Shown one piece after another: positions 7,492 through 14,537 of a stretch of DNA of 18,260 nucleotides (its first letter is position 1; each line of letters opens with the position of its first letter). The position numbers were made by a program, and so were the translations under genes. The notes under the pieces were generated by a model that saw nothing but the letters and a program-made list of their open reading frames with translations, made no database searches and was not told the origin of the DNA. Origin of the DNA: Hathewaya proteolytica DSM 3090 (lineage in GTDB: Bacteria > Bacillota > Clostridia > Clostridiales > Clostridiaceae); assembly GCF_900142225.1 (NCBI RefSeq), contig NZ_FRAD01000033.1, forward strand, positions 1-18,260, read 5' to 3'.

Positions 7492-8730
7492 ATGAATTTA
7501 TCCGTAGATGCAAAGGAGTTTAAAGATCAAGTTAAGGAGTTAAGGAAAAAGTTGAATGAATCCAAATCCAATGGGATTTTGCATGAAGAGTTTCAGGCAC
7601 AACTGGCTGACCTATTAAAGAGAGAGGAAGAACTGTTGTGTGAATTAATTCCATATTATAGGCTCTATTCCAAGGATGAAAAGATTAATTCTATGGAGAT
7701 AAAATCTCTAAAAAAACTGGGTGCCTTTGAATTTAATAGCTTTTTAAAATCTTCTTTGAGGATTAGTGATAATCTTTTTATGGTCACTAGTATAGATAGA
7801 AAAGTTCAGCTTCTATATATAAAGCATACAGATCAGTGTGGTGATGATGAAGAGATAGAGGTTGAGTGGAGTCCGTGTATAAAGGGAATTGACCAAGTTA
7901 TTTCATTTATTTATAAGATAAATCATAAGGAAATTTTACTTTTTGGTGAAAGAGGCGGGTGTTATCTTATTTCCAGTGAAAACTTTAATGAGATGCCTGA
8001 TGTGAATACTGAATTAGAGATTAAAAGTATTGATGTGAATTGCCCAATTAACGATTTTGGAAGGTGTTTAGAGATTAATGAAAACTTATTTGTAGCGGAA
8101 AATGGAGATGAAAAGCTGATATTATGTGAAATAGTAAAAAATAAAAGTCAGTACAGCATTATTTGCCACCATGAAATAAACTGTGTTATTCCCAAGTGGA
8201 CTACTTTCGAAAAAATAGATGAAAATTATTTTGCCCTTGAAACAAAGATGGGTGAGATTTATTTTATTAAATACGAAAACAAAAGATTAAATATTGTAGA
8301 TAAGTTTGATTTTTTAGAGTCAGAAATAAGAGAAATTAAGGGGCTTGAAGAGGAAAATGGAGGCATTACTTCCCTTGCAGTAGTGGGTAACAAAGGCTAC
8401 ATGAAGATACTTCATTTATCTAAAGATAAAGAGCTAGAGAAGAGAGAGCAGGCAATTCACAATCTAAAAGGTAACTTATTTCAAGTTCAATCTGAGATGG
8501 GTACAGCGGTGATTTTAAGTGAAGATGGAATTGCATACTTATTTGAGGAGAACTTTGGAGAATGGCATTTAAATGAGGAAGCTACTATGGATGAGGCTTT
8601 TTTAACCAATGTGCTTAAGTTACAGGGGTCTAAATATTTGATTATGGATGTGGAAGATAATTTTAACATGTTACAAATTCACAGAGTTGGAACAGCAAAG
8701 GATTTGTGGCATGCAACTTTGTATAAGTAG
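7492..8730 (+). CDS. Predicted beta-propeller-like protein between the AAA+ and vWA genes
   Basis: 412-residue protein that I do not recognise by name. Residues 1-60 form a charged helix, probably coiled coil (KEFKDQVKELRKKL; QLADLLKREEELL). From about residue 90 to the end there are about seven similar beta-rich units, each with a hydrophobic strand, a turn with Gly/Asp/Asn, then another strand. Examples are DNLFMVTSIDRKVQLLYI (93-110), EILLFGERGGCYLIS (147-161), NLFVAENGDEKLILCEI (198-214), NYFALETKMGEIYFIKY (245-261), SLAVVGNKGYMKILHL (294-309), TAVILSEDGIAYLFEE (338-353) and KYLIMDVEDNFNMLQIH (381-397). The spacing of 43-55 residues fits a seven-bladed propeller, a common protein-interaction platform. 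There is no signal peptide or membrane segment. Its place inside the operon suggests an adaptor or substrate-recognition subunit. The fold is inferred from pattern alone. Confidence 0.7.
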   Translation: MNLSVDAKEFKDQVKELRKKLNESKSNGILHEEFQAQLADLLKREEELLCELIPYYRLYSKDEKINSMEIKSLKKLGAFEFNSFLKSSLRISDNLFMVTSIDRKVQLLYIKHTDQCGDDEEIEVEWSPCIKGIDQVISFIYKINHKEILLFGERGGCYLISSENFNEMPDVNTELEIKSIDVNCPINDFGRCLEINENLFVAENGDEKLILCEIVKNKSQYSIICHHEINCVIPKWTTFEKIDENYFALETKMGEIYFIKYENKRLNIVDKFDFLESEIREIKGLEEENGGITSLAVVGNKGYMKILHLSKDKELEKREQAIHNLKGNLFQVQSEMGTAVILSEDGIAYLFEENFGEWHLNEEATMDEAFLTNVLKLQGSKYLIMDVEDNFNMLQIHRVGTAKDLWHATLYK

Positions 8731-8734
8731 GAGG
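8728..8734 (+). promoter_or_regulatory. Ribosome binding site fixing the vWA gene start at ATG 8742
   Basis: TAGGAGG includes the stop codon of the propeller gene and stands seven bases before ATG 8742. The in-frame TTG at 8736 is only one base from this site, too close to be used. Confidence 0.8.
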
Positions 8735-8741
8735 CTTGTAT

Positions 8742-10718
8742 ATGGTTAATGTAGATGATAAAAATCTTGATGAAGAGGCTTTAGAAAAGGTTTTGATTGA
8801 AGAATCTAAAAATCATTGTGAAGAATTTTTGCAAAGGGAACAGCGTTCCTTGGCTACATTTACGGGTGATCCTAGTTTAATGTACGTTCCAAATGCAAAG
8901 TTGCAAAGATTTTTATTGGAACCTTCTAAGGGAATATTGCATTTGCCTTTAGAAAGTTTTCTTGATAAAAGGTTAGATGACAATGAAATTATGTGGCATA
9001 TTTATTATGAATTGGCCATGTATCCAGATTGGAAAAAGAATACTAAGAAATATGTGAACAGAAAAAAACGTTGGCAAAAAGAGATAGAACATATGACAAG
9101 TTATCTTTTGCATAGGATAAAAAAAGAGGGATTAGAAGATGATCCAGCCTATGAGCCCAAAATTATTTTTAATTATGTGAGAAAAGAGATTCTTGATTTC
9201 TTATATGTAATAGATAAAGAGGTATGTTTTTTAAGAGTGTTGCAAATGTGTCCTATATATAGAGATGAGGAGAACTACAATAAAATTGTCTACTATATGA
9301 AAGATATAGGAAAGACTATGGAGTGGATTGAAAAGATGCCTATGCATAGGGCTTTTGCAAATAGTTTTCTTATAATTGAGCTATACAAGAAAGAACCTAA
9401 AATTCAGGGTGCTACTCACAATCCTTTTAGTAGAAAAGTTTTTAATAAACCATTTTTTGAATTTTTCCATTCAGAGTTGATAAGGCAAATTAATAACGAT
9501 GAAGGCATTACAGAAAGGGATAACTTTATTTCTTCTTTTGTATTTCCTATTTTTCAAGAATTGTGGAAAGAGGAGATTGATAACATGACTTTTTACAAAT
9601 CAGAGGGGCAGAACTCAGAACAGGTACAAGGAGCTGAAAGCCCCTTTGATAAACCTAACTCAGAAGAAGTGGTAGATTCTTTAGAATCAACCAAGGAAGA
9701 TGATGAAAAAATATTGGAAGAAATGCTAGAACAGCAAGAGCAAATAAATGTGGATATTGAAAATACACTGCAAGGTAAGGTGGATTTAGAATCTTACGGT
9801 ATAAGTGAAGCAGAACAAGAGCTATTTCAATTTTATTCTAATAAAATGAAAAGTGAAAGAGAGCAAATGCGTAGGTTTTGGAGAAAGTTAATTGGTGACG
9901 CAAAAAAAGAAGTAAGTGTTAAGAAAAATGGTGAGATAAAGGGGAAAATAGATGTCAATAGTTTTATAAGTTTTTACCCAGACTTTATAGAAGCTGAGAA
10001 AAAGGGAAACTATAAAAATCTTGCGATTTTTAATAGATATTTGCTACAGCCTGAAAGTAAAACTTTACCTGAAAAAATCGAGATCTCTTTTGTTATAGAT
10101 AATTCAGGCTCTATGAATGAATCAAAAATTGAAGCTACCAGAAAAGCTCTTGCTGTGACACTTCTGTCAATTGATGATTTCAATATGTACTTAAAAAATA
10201 ATTCAGAGAAGTTGAATCAGAAGGTTCAAGTGTTAAGTGAGACCTGGTTCTTTGGTAACAAGTTTTATAAGGTTAAAGAGTTTAATAGCAACAATTCAAA
10301 GGAAAAAGAGACCAGTGACATTATACGTTCCATTGTAAAGTTAAATTCTAAGGACGGAGCCACTGATGATGGGAGTTGTCTTAAAGAAATATCAGATAAT
10401 ATAAATGCCATACAGGAAAGAGATTTAAAGGATGGAAAGCAAATAAAGATAATATTTGAAATTACAGATGGTGCTTCTAGTTTTCCTGGAGCAGCAAAGG
10501 AAGCTATAAAAGATTTACTAAGTAAAAATGTGGAGGTTTATGCGTTTCAAATGGGCAAAAATAGTGAAAGCAATGAAAAAACCTTCAATTTTATATGGAA
10601 TGAAGGGTACAAACAGCCCCATGGAATTATCATTGGCCAACAGGTAGAAAAATTGCCAAATGAATTGTTGAAATTAGTAGAAAAAAATATGAAATGTATT
10701 TTTAAGGGGAAGTTATAG
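8742..10718 (+). CDS. von Willebrand factor A domain protein, partner of the AAA+ ATPase
   Basis: 658-residue protein. The vWA domain is C-terminal (about 440-650). Its metal-ion-dependent adhesion site is complete: DNSGS at 453-457, Thr541 in GATDDG and Asp576 in EITDGASS. The N-terminal 290 residues are mainly helical. GILHLPLESFLDKRL (about 64-78), followed by a helix WHIYYELAMYPDW (about 85-97), has the strand-then-helix layout of a zincin metallopeptidase, but the HExxH motif is not preserved. A linker rich in Glu and Gln (about 285-345) is probably disordered or coiled. No signal peptide or membrane segment is seen, so it is cytoplasmic. The AAA+ plus vWA pairing matches MoxR-vWA systems such as RavA-ViaA, which act as metal-dependent chaperone-like machines; the specific role here is unknown. 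It is the third gene of the unit, 11 bases after the propeller gene. Confidence 0.85.
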   Translation: MVNVDDKNLDEEALEKVLIEESKNHCEEFLQREQRSLATFTGDPSLMYVPNAKLQRFLLEPSKGILHLPLESFLDKRLDDNEIMWHIYYELAMYPDWKKNTKKYVNRKKRWQKEIEHMTSYLLHRIKKEGLEDDPAYEPKIIFNYVRKEILDFLYVIDKEVCFLRVLQMCPIYRDEENYNKIVYYMKDIGKTMEWIEKMPMHRAFANSFLIIELYKKEPKIQGATHNPFSRKVFNKPFFEFFHSELIRQINNDEGITERDNFISSFVFPIFQELWKEEIDNMTFYKSEGQNSEQVQGAESPFDKPNSEEVVDSLESTKEDDEKILEEMLEQQEQINVDIENTLQGKVDLESYGISEAEQELFQFYSNKMKSEREQMRRFWRKLIGDAKKEVSVKKNGEIKGKIDVNSFISFYPDFIEAEKKGNYKNLAIFNRYLLQPESKTLPEKIEISFVIDNSGSMNESKIEATRKALAVTLLSIDDFNMYLKNNSEKLNQKVQVLSETWFFGNKFYKVKEFNSNNSKEKETSDIIRSIVKLNSKDGATDDGSCLKEISDNINAIQERDLKDGKQIKIIFEITDGASSFPGAAKEAIKDLLSKNVEVYAFQMGKNSESNEKTFNFIWNEGYKQPHGIIIGQQVEKLPNELLKLVEKNMKCIFKGKL

Positions 10719-10720
10719 TA

Positions 10721-10749
10721 TTGAAATGTTAAATGCAATGGTGTAAAAT
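10721..10749 (+). promoter_or_regulatory. Promoter of the nrdG-like gene
   Basis: TTGAAA (10721-10726), a 17-base spacer and TAAAAT (10744-10749). Transcription would start near 10756, in a 10-base palindrome AACATATGTT (10752-10761). This would separate expression of the activase from the vWA operon upstream, although no terminator divides them. Confidence 0.6.
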
Positions 10750-10789
10750 CTAACATATGTTGTATACTGAGGATGAGAGGGTGAGTACA

Positions 10790-11314
10790 ATGGAAAACAC
10801 TATAAGACTTTCCGGGATAATATATGAAAGCTTAGTAAATGGACCTGGAATGCGAAGGGTATTTTTTGCTCAAGGATGCAAACATAACTGCCAGGGTTGC
10901 TTTAATCCAGATACACATGATTTCAATGGTGGCCAAGATAAAAATATGGATGAATTAATATTGGACACTATTGAAAACCCTATGATAAAAGGTGTTACAT
11001 TTAGTGGAGGCGATCCTTTAGAACAAGCAGAAGAATTTGCATACATGGCCAAGATATTTAAGGAACATGGTTTAGATATTTGGAGCTACACCGGGTATAC
11101 ATATGAATTCATATTGGAAAATCAATATAATAACCCGGGATGGAGTGAGTTTATAAATAATATCGATGTGTTAGTAGATGGAAAATTCGAAAAAGACCGG
11201 GCCATAGGTGGTCTTAAATTTAGAGGTTCAAGTAACCAAAGAATCATAGATGTAAAAAAGAGCCTGATTTCAAATGAAGTAGTTGTGTTAGATTTAAATA
11301 CAAAGGAGAGGTAA
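10790..11314 (+). CDS. nrdG: Anaerobic ribonucleoside-triphosphate reductase activating protein (radical SAM)
   Basis: 174 residues. The radical SAM cluster motif CX3CX2C is at Cys30, Cys34 and Cys37 (GCKHNCQGC), preceded by the family signature NGPGMR (17-22) and followed by PDTHDF. FSGGDPL (71-77) is the SAM-binding GGD/E motif, and LKFRGSSNQRIID (142-154) is the C-terminal signature of NrdG. NrdG uses S-adenosylmethionine to install the glycyl radical on the class III ribonucleotide reductase NrdD. ATG 10790 gives the usual family N-terminus (IRLSGI close to the start) and has GAGAGG upstream; GTG 10781 in frame is also possible, while ATG 10757 has no ribosome binding site. No nrdD is in the window, so it is either separated from its target or activates something else. 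It is followed one base later by the GNAT gene. Confidence 0.88.
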   Translation: MENTIRLSGIIYESLVNGPGMRRVFFAQGCKHNCQGCFNPDTHDFNGGQDKNMDELILDTIENPMIKGVTFSGGDPLEQAEEFAYMAKIFKEHGLDIWSYTGYTYEFILENQYNNPGWSEFINNIDVLVDGKFEKDRAIGGLKFRGSSNQRIIDVKKSLISNEVVVLDLNTKER

Positions 11315-11315
11315 A

Positions 11316-11597
11316 ATGGAGTGGAAGTATGAAGATGGCAGAATATATAGTGTAGATGAAAAAGGCTTATTAATGGCTGAGGCAACTTATGTTACAAAAA
11401 AACATGGTGAGGTAGTTATAAATAGAACTTATGTGAACCCCAATTTGAGAGGTCAGGGAATTGCCGGGAAAATGATGAATATAGTTGTGGAGTATTTAAG
11501 AAGAAATAATCTTAAAGCTACAGCTACTTGTTCTTATGCTCAAAGCTGGTTAAAGAAAAATGAAGGAATATGCTCAGATATTTTAGGAAATCAATAG
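11316..11597 (+). CDS. Small GNAT-fold N-acetyltransferase (YjdJ / NATD1-like)
   Basis: 93-residue single-domain protein of the short GCN5-related acetyltransferase type. The acetyl-CoA pyrophosphate loop RGQGIA is at 45-50 within YVNPNLRGQGIAGKMM, followed by the long helix of the fold (51-64). The conserved C-terminal CSYAQSWLKKN (72-82) is typical of the YjdJ/NATD1 group. These proteins are about 90-100 residues, so the length is complete. The substrate is unknown for most members. AAGGAG at 11303-11308 lies inside the end of the nrdG-like gene, seven bases before ATG 11316, and the two genes are one base apart, so they are co-transcribed. Confidence 0.88.
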   Translation: MEWKYEDGRIYSVDEKGLLMAEATYVTKKHGEVVINRTYVNPNLRGQGIAGKMMNIVVEYLRRNNLKATATCSYAQSWLKKNEGICSDILGNQ

Positions 11598-11635
11598 ATA
11601 TTATATTAGTTGTTGGCAAAATTTCAGCTAAAATG

Positions 11636-11664
11636 TTGAAAAAATGAGACAATTAAAGTATAAT
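11636..11664 (+). promoter_or_regulatory. Consensus promoter of mscL
   Basis: TTGAAA (11636-11641), a 17-base spacer and a perfect TATAAT (11659-11664). The start point would be near 11671, giving a leader of about 34 bases. It is the best housekeeping promoter in the window. Confidence 0.75.
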
Positions 11665-11692
11665 TATCTTGTGTAACAATATCCGAAATGAG

Positions 11693-11698
11693 AGGAGG
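11693..11698 (+). promoter_or_regulatory. Ribosome binding site fixing the mscL start at ATG 11705
   Basis: AGGAGG is six bases before ATG 11705. An in-frame TTG at 11669 would add 12 residues not found in MscL proteins and would sit about at the predicted transcription start. Confidence 0.85.
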
Positions 11699-11704
11699 AA
11701 TACT

Positions 11705-12100
11705 ATGTTTCAAGAGTTTAAAAAGTTTGCTTTAAAGGGCAACGTGGTGGATTTGGCTGTAGGTGTTATAATTGGAGGAGCGTTTGGTAAAATTGTAACT
11801 TCTTTGGTAAATGATATCATAATGCCATTGATCGGTATTATACTTGGCAGAGTGGATTTAACTTCATTGAAATTCGTTATTAAGCCAGCAGTCGGCGATG
11901 TTGCAGAGCTTTCCGTTAAGTATGGTCAGTTTCTACAGGCAATAATAGATTTTTTAATAATAGCTTTATCAATTTTCTTTGTAGTAAAACTTTTGCTTTC
12001 GTTTAAAAAGAAAGAGGAGGCGGCACCTACTGAAACAAAACCTTCAAATGAAGAAGTTTTATTAACTGAAATTCGCGATTTATTAAAGGAAAGAAACTAG
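11705..12100 (+). CDS. mscL: Large-conductance mechanosensitive channel
   Basis: 131 residues, normal for MscL. The N-terminal amphipathic helix MFQEFKKFALKGNVVDLAVG leads into membrane helix 1 (about 15-45), with the pore-lining GVIIGGAFGKIVTSLVNDIIMP. A periplasmic-type loop (about 46-72) follows, then membrane helix 2 (about 75-100, FLQAIIDFLIIALSIFFVVK), a basic cluster KKKEE, and the cytoplasmic bundle helix LLTEIRDLLKER at the end. The channel is a homopentamer in the cytoplasmic membrane that opens on hypo-osmotic shock to release small solutes. It has its own strong promoter. No clear terminator separates it from the desulfoferrodoxin gene 89 bases downstream, so some read-through is possible. 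Confidence 0.97.
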   Translation: MFQEFKKFALKGNVVDLAVGVIIGGAFGKIVTSLVNDIIMPLIGIILGRVDLTSLKFVIKPAVGDVAELSVKYGQFLQAIIDFLIIALSIFFVVKLLLSFKKKEEAAPTETKPSNEEVLLTEIRDLLKERN

Positions 12101-12189
12101 TTTTCCTTTGTGTCAACTTAAGGTAATGGTATTCTTCGGAGATAACAATTTTTTGTTATGAAATATATAATATTAAGGAGAGGATAGTT

Positions 12190-12585
12190 ATGAAACGTGA
12201 AAGTACAATGTTTTATGTCTGTAAGCATTGCGGCAATATGGTAGGATTTATACACAGCAGTGGGGTACCTATTATTTGTTGTGGTGAAGAAATGACAAGG
12301 CTAGTTCCAAATACTACAGATGCTGCTACTGAAAAGCATGTTCCAGTTGTTAAGGTTGATGGTAACAAGGTAGTTGTAGAGATAGGTTCTGTACCTCATC
12401 CAATGATAGAAGAACATTATATAGGTTGGGTATACATTCAGACTGTTAAGGGTGGTCAGCGTAAAGAACTTTTACCTGGACAAAAACCTTCCGTTGAGTT
12501 TGTTTTAACTGAAGATGATAAAGTGGAAAGTGCATATGCTTACTGTAATCTTCATGGACTTTGGAAAGCTGATGTAGAAAGTTAA
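12190..12585 (+). CDS. dfx: Desulfoferrodoxin (two-iron superoxide reductase)
   Basis: 131-residue cytoplasmic enzyme that reduces superoxide to hydrogen peroxide without making O2, usually with rubredoxin as donor. The N-terminal desulforedoxin domain has the four cysteines of centre I (Cys11, Cys14, Cys30, Cys31; CKHC...CC). The C-terminal catalytic domain has the centre II ligands His50, His70, His76, Cys119 and His122 (EKHVPVV; VPHPMIEEHYIGW; CNLHGLW). Glu48-Lys49 match the conserved catalytic Glu-Lys pair. It is therefore the class I, two-iron form, with both centres intact. ATG 12190 has AAGGAGAGG at 12175-12183; Met7 is a less likely start. It is followed by a very strong terminator. 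It belongs with the other anti-oxidant and anti-nitrosative genes of the window. Confidence 0.96.
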   Translation: MKRESTMFYVCKHCGNMVGFIHSSGVPIICCGEEMTRLVPNTTDAATEKHVPVVKVDGNKVVVEIGSVPHPMIEEHYIGWVYIQTVKGGQRKELLPGQKPSVEFVLTEDDKVESAYAYCNLHGLWKADVES

Positions 12586-12615
12586 AATAATAAATCAATA
12601 TATTTTGTTGCAAGT

Positions 12616-12645
12616 ATAAAAGGGCCTAGGCCCTTTTATTTTTTT
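12616..12645 (+). terminator. Strong intrinsic terminator after desulfoferrodoxin
   Basis: A perfect 24-base palindrome (12616-12639) with core AAAAGGGCCTAGGCCCTTTT, followed by a T run to 12645. Because the palindrome starts with an A run, it could also terminate minus-strand transcription. Confidence 0.92.
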
Positions 12646-12673
12646 AAAAATAAAGTATATAAAGTTTGGTTTT

Positions 12674-12701
12674 ATAAGGCACTACAAGGGCATACAATAT
12701 A
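12674..12701 (+). promoter_or_regulatory. Candidate mother-cell (sigma-E/K type) promoter of the csp pair
   Basis: CATACAATATA at 12691-12701 fits the -10 consensus of sigma-E (CATACAnT) and also that of sigma-K (CATAnnnTA). An ATA lies at 12674-12676, 14 bases upstream, somewhat close for the usual sigma-E -35 spacing. No housekeeping TTGACA is seen. Sporulation-specific expression would fit the germination role of the genes. Based on consensus match only. Confidence 0.4.
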
Positions 12702-12731
12702 GTAATAATAATGTATTGAGGGGATTAACCT

Positions 12732-14537
12732 GTGGAAAATAGTATTAAAGTAAAAGGTATTTTAGATGAAGATGCTCCTGGTTTTCTTGTGGAGTATAGA
12801 GGGGACTTTCAGGGTGAAATTGAAAAAATTGATTATGCTTTTGGTAGTGTTATTACGAAAAATTTAGCTATTGTAGCTGTGCCGGAGGAATATAAAGATA
12901 GGTTAAGAAGGGATGTACCATCTATAACCTTTATAGCTCCTAGGAGTATGTATCTTTTGCAGGATATATCGCCATCCAATGTGGGAAACATAAACACAAT
13001 AAAAGTAAATCCATACTTAGACCTCACTGGAAACGGAGTTATAGTTGGAATGGTGGATTCTGGAATAGACTATTTAAATAAGGAGTTCATACGGGAAGAC
13101 GGTACTTCCAAAATCATTAGTCTTTGGGACCAAACTATTATGATGCCACAAAAGGAAGATGTGTATATTGGCAAAATATACACAAATTCTGAAATAAATG
13201 AGGCTATAAATATTCAAAAAGATGGTGGGAATCCCTATGAGTTAGTTCCTTCAATGGATGAAGAGTATCACGGAACGAGAATGGCCAGTATAATTGGAGC
13301 AAGGGGATACAATAGTGAAGTTGAAGGAGTTGCCAAGGATTGTGATTTTTTAGTGGTGAAGCTGTTGCCTTCTCCAAATTACAAAAAGAGAATGATGGAG
13401 AACAATATTCCCCTTGTACCAGTGTATAATAATTCAGAGGTCTTGGCTGCTATAGAGTTTTTAAAGAGGGAAAGGGAAATATTGAACAGGCCCATGGTTA
13501 TTTACATTGGTGTGGGTACCCAAGAGGGCAGTCACGACGGCAATAATATTACAGATAGGTATATAACTAGTTTATCTAGTGAAAGGGGTTTAGTGGTGGT
13601 CACGGGTACAGGGAACACTGCGGCAGATGAGGGGCATGTGGTAGGGTTTATGCAAAATGAGGGTAATATCCATACGGAAGAACTAGTTATACCTAGGGAA
13701 ATGAAGTATTTTAGGTTTGAAATATGGGTTAAGAAACCTAATAAAATGTGTTTAAATATAACTTCTCCAGTAGGGGAAACATCTAGGTTTTTAGGAAAAG
13801 GGTTAGAAGAAAAGGCAGAGAGAGATTTTTTACTTACGAACACTAAGCTTACTTTACAATGCTATAATCCAGAAAATTACACTGGACATCAAGTTTTTAT
13901 TTTAAACTTCTATGGTATAAAAAGCGGTATTTGGAAGATAGAACTAAGAGGAAATTATATTGTGGATGGAAGATATGATATTTGGCTTCCCAACAAGCGT
14001 GTAATGGCTGAGGGAACTAAGTTTTTGCAATCTTCTCCTTACAACACTCTTACCATACCCTCCACAGCTGTAAATGTTGTTACTGTTGCATATTTTAATA
14101 GCAACACTAATTCTACTGTGGCTTCTTGTGGAAAGGGGTACAATACCAATGGTTTGATTAACCCTGACATATCCACTGCGGGCGTCAACATCATAACTGT
14201 TGCAAAAGGCGGAGAGGGCACAGATGTGGTTAGCGGAAGTTCCGCAGCAACTGCAATAGTAGCAGGGGCTTGCGCTCTTTTGAGCCAATGGGGCATTGTA
14301 AATGGAAATGATCCTACCATGAATTCTGCCAAGATAAGAAGTCTATTAAATTATGGAGCCCAAAGGGATAGCGCTTATGAATATCCAAATGAAGATTATG
14401 GATATGGTAAGTTAGATATAGCACAAGTCTTTAAAATATTAGGTGGAAATTATATAGAATATAGTGGAAGTAGATTGTATATAAGAATGCCTAAAACAAT
14501 TGGCTATATAGAGGAGGGGATAGTAGGTGGAAAATAA
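12732..14537 (+). CDS. Csp-type subtilisin-like germination protease (first of pair)
   Basis: 601-residue S8 protease of the clostridial Csp family, which resides in spores and activates the cortex-lytic enzyme pro-SleC during germination. Residues 1-80 form the family prodomain ending in YLLQDIS (74-80); Gln77 is in the position of the autoprocessing glutamine in Csp homologues. The triad is complete: Asp109 (VDSGID), His180 (EYHGTRMAS) and Ser504 (SGSSAATA), with oxyanion Asn295 (GTGN). A jelly-roll-like insert lies between Asn295 and the serine (about 320-430), as in known Csp structures. There is no secretion signal, fitting a spore-internal location. GTG 12732 is eight bases after GAGGGG. 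The gene overlaps the next csp by 11 bases. No sleC is in the window, and which Csp paralogue this is cannot be settled by reading. Confidence 0.92.
   Translation: MENSIKVKGILDEDAPGFLVEYRGDFQGEIEKIDYAFGSVITKNLAIVAVPEEYKDRLRRDVPSITFIAPRSMYLLQDISPSNVGNINTIKVNPYLDLTGNGVIVGMVDSGIDYLNKEFIREDGTSKIISLWDQTIMMPQKEDVYIGKIYTNSEINEAINIQKDGGNPYELVPSMDEEYHGTRMASIIGARGYNSEVEGVAKDCDFLVVKLLPSPNYKKRMMENNIPLVPVYNNSEVLAAIEFLKREREILNRPMVIYIGVGTQEGSHDGNNITDRYITSLSSERGLVVVTGTGNTAADEGHVVGFMQNEGNIHTEELVIPREMKYFRFEIWVKKPNKMCLNITSPVGETSRFLGKGLEEKAERDFLLTNTKLTLQCYNPENYTGHQVFILNFYGIKSGIWKIELRGNYIVDGRYDIWLPNKRVMAEGTKFLQSSPYNTLTIPSTAVNVVTVAYFNSNTNSTVASCGKGYNTNGLINPDISTAGVNIITVAKGGEGTDVVSGSSAATAIVAGACALLSQWGIVNGNDPTMNSAKIRSLLNYGAQRDSAYEYPNEDYGYGKLDIAQVFKILGGNYIEYSGSRLYIRMPKTIGYIEEGIVGGK

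Noticed and set aside
5394..10718. Reading the AAA+ and vWA genes as cobaltochelatase CobS/CobT, gas vesicle GvpN or NorQ/NorD
   Set aside because: No cobalamin, gas vesicle or NO reductase genes are nearby, and the long inserts, the propeller-like middle gene and the vWA N-terminus do not fit those families.
12142..12159. Hairpin ATAACAA-TTTT-TTGTTAT between mscL and desulfoferrodoxin
   Set aside because: Only seven A/T-rich pairs and no following T run, so it is too weak to call as a terminator, and it matches no operator I know.
12166..12171. TATAAT just before the desulfoferrodoxin ribosome binding site
   Set aside because: Transcription from it would start inside the ribosome binding site, and no -35 element stands at the right spacing.
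13944..14332. Minus-strand open frames inside the first csp gene
   Set aside because: They overlap each other and a clearly coding gene, and lack ribosome binding sites and recognisable domains.
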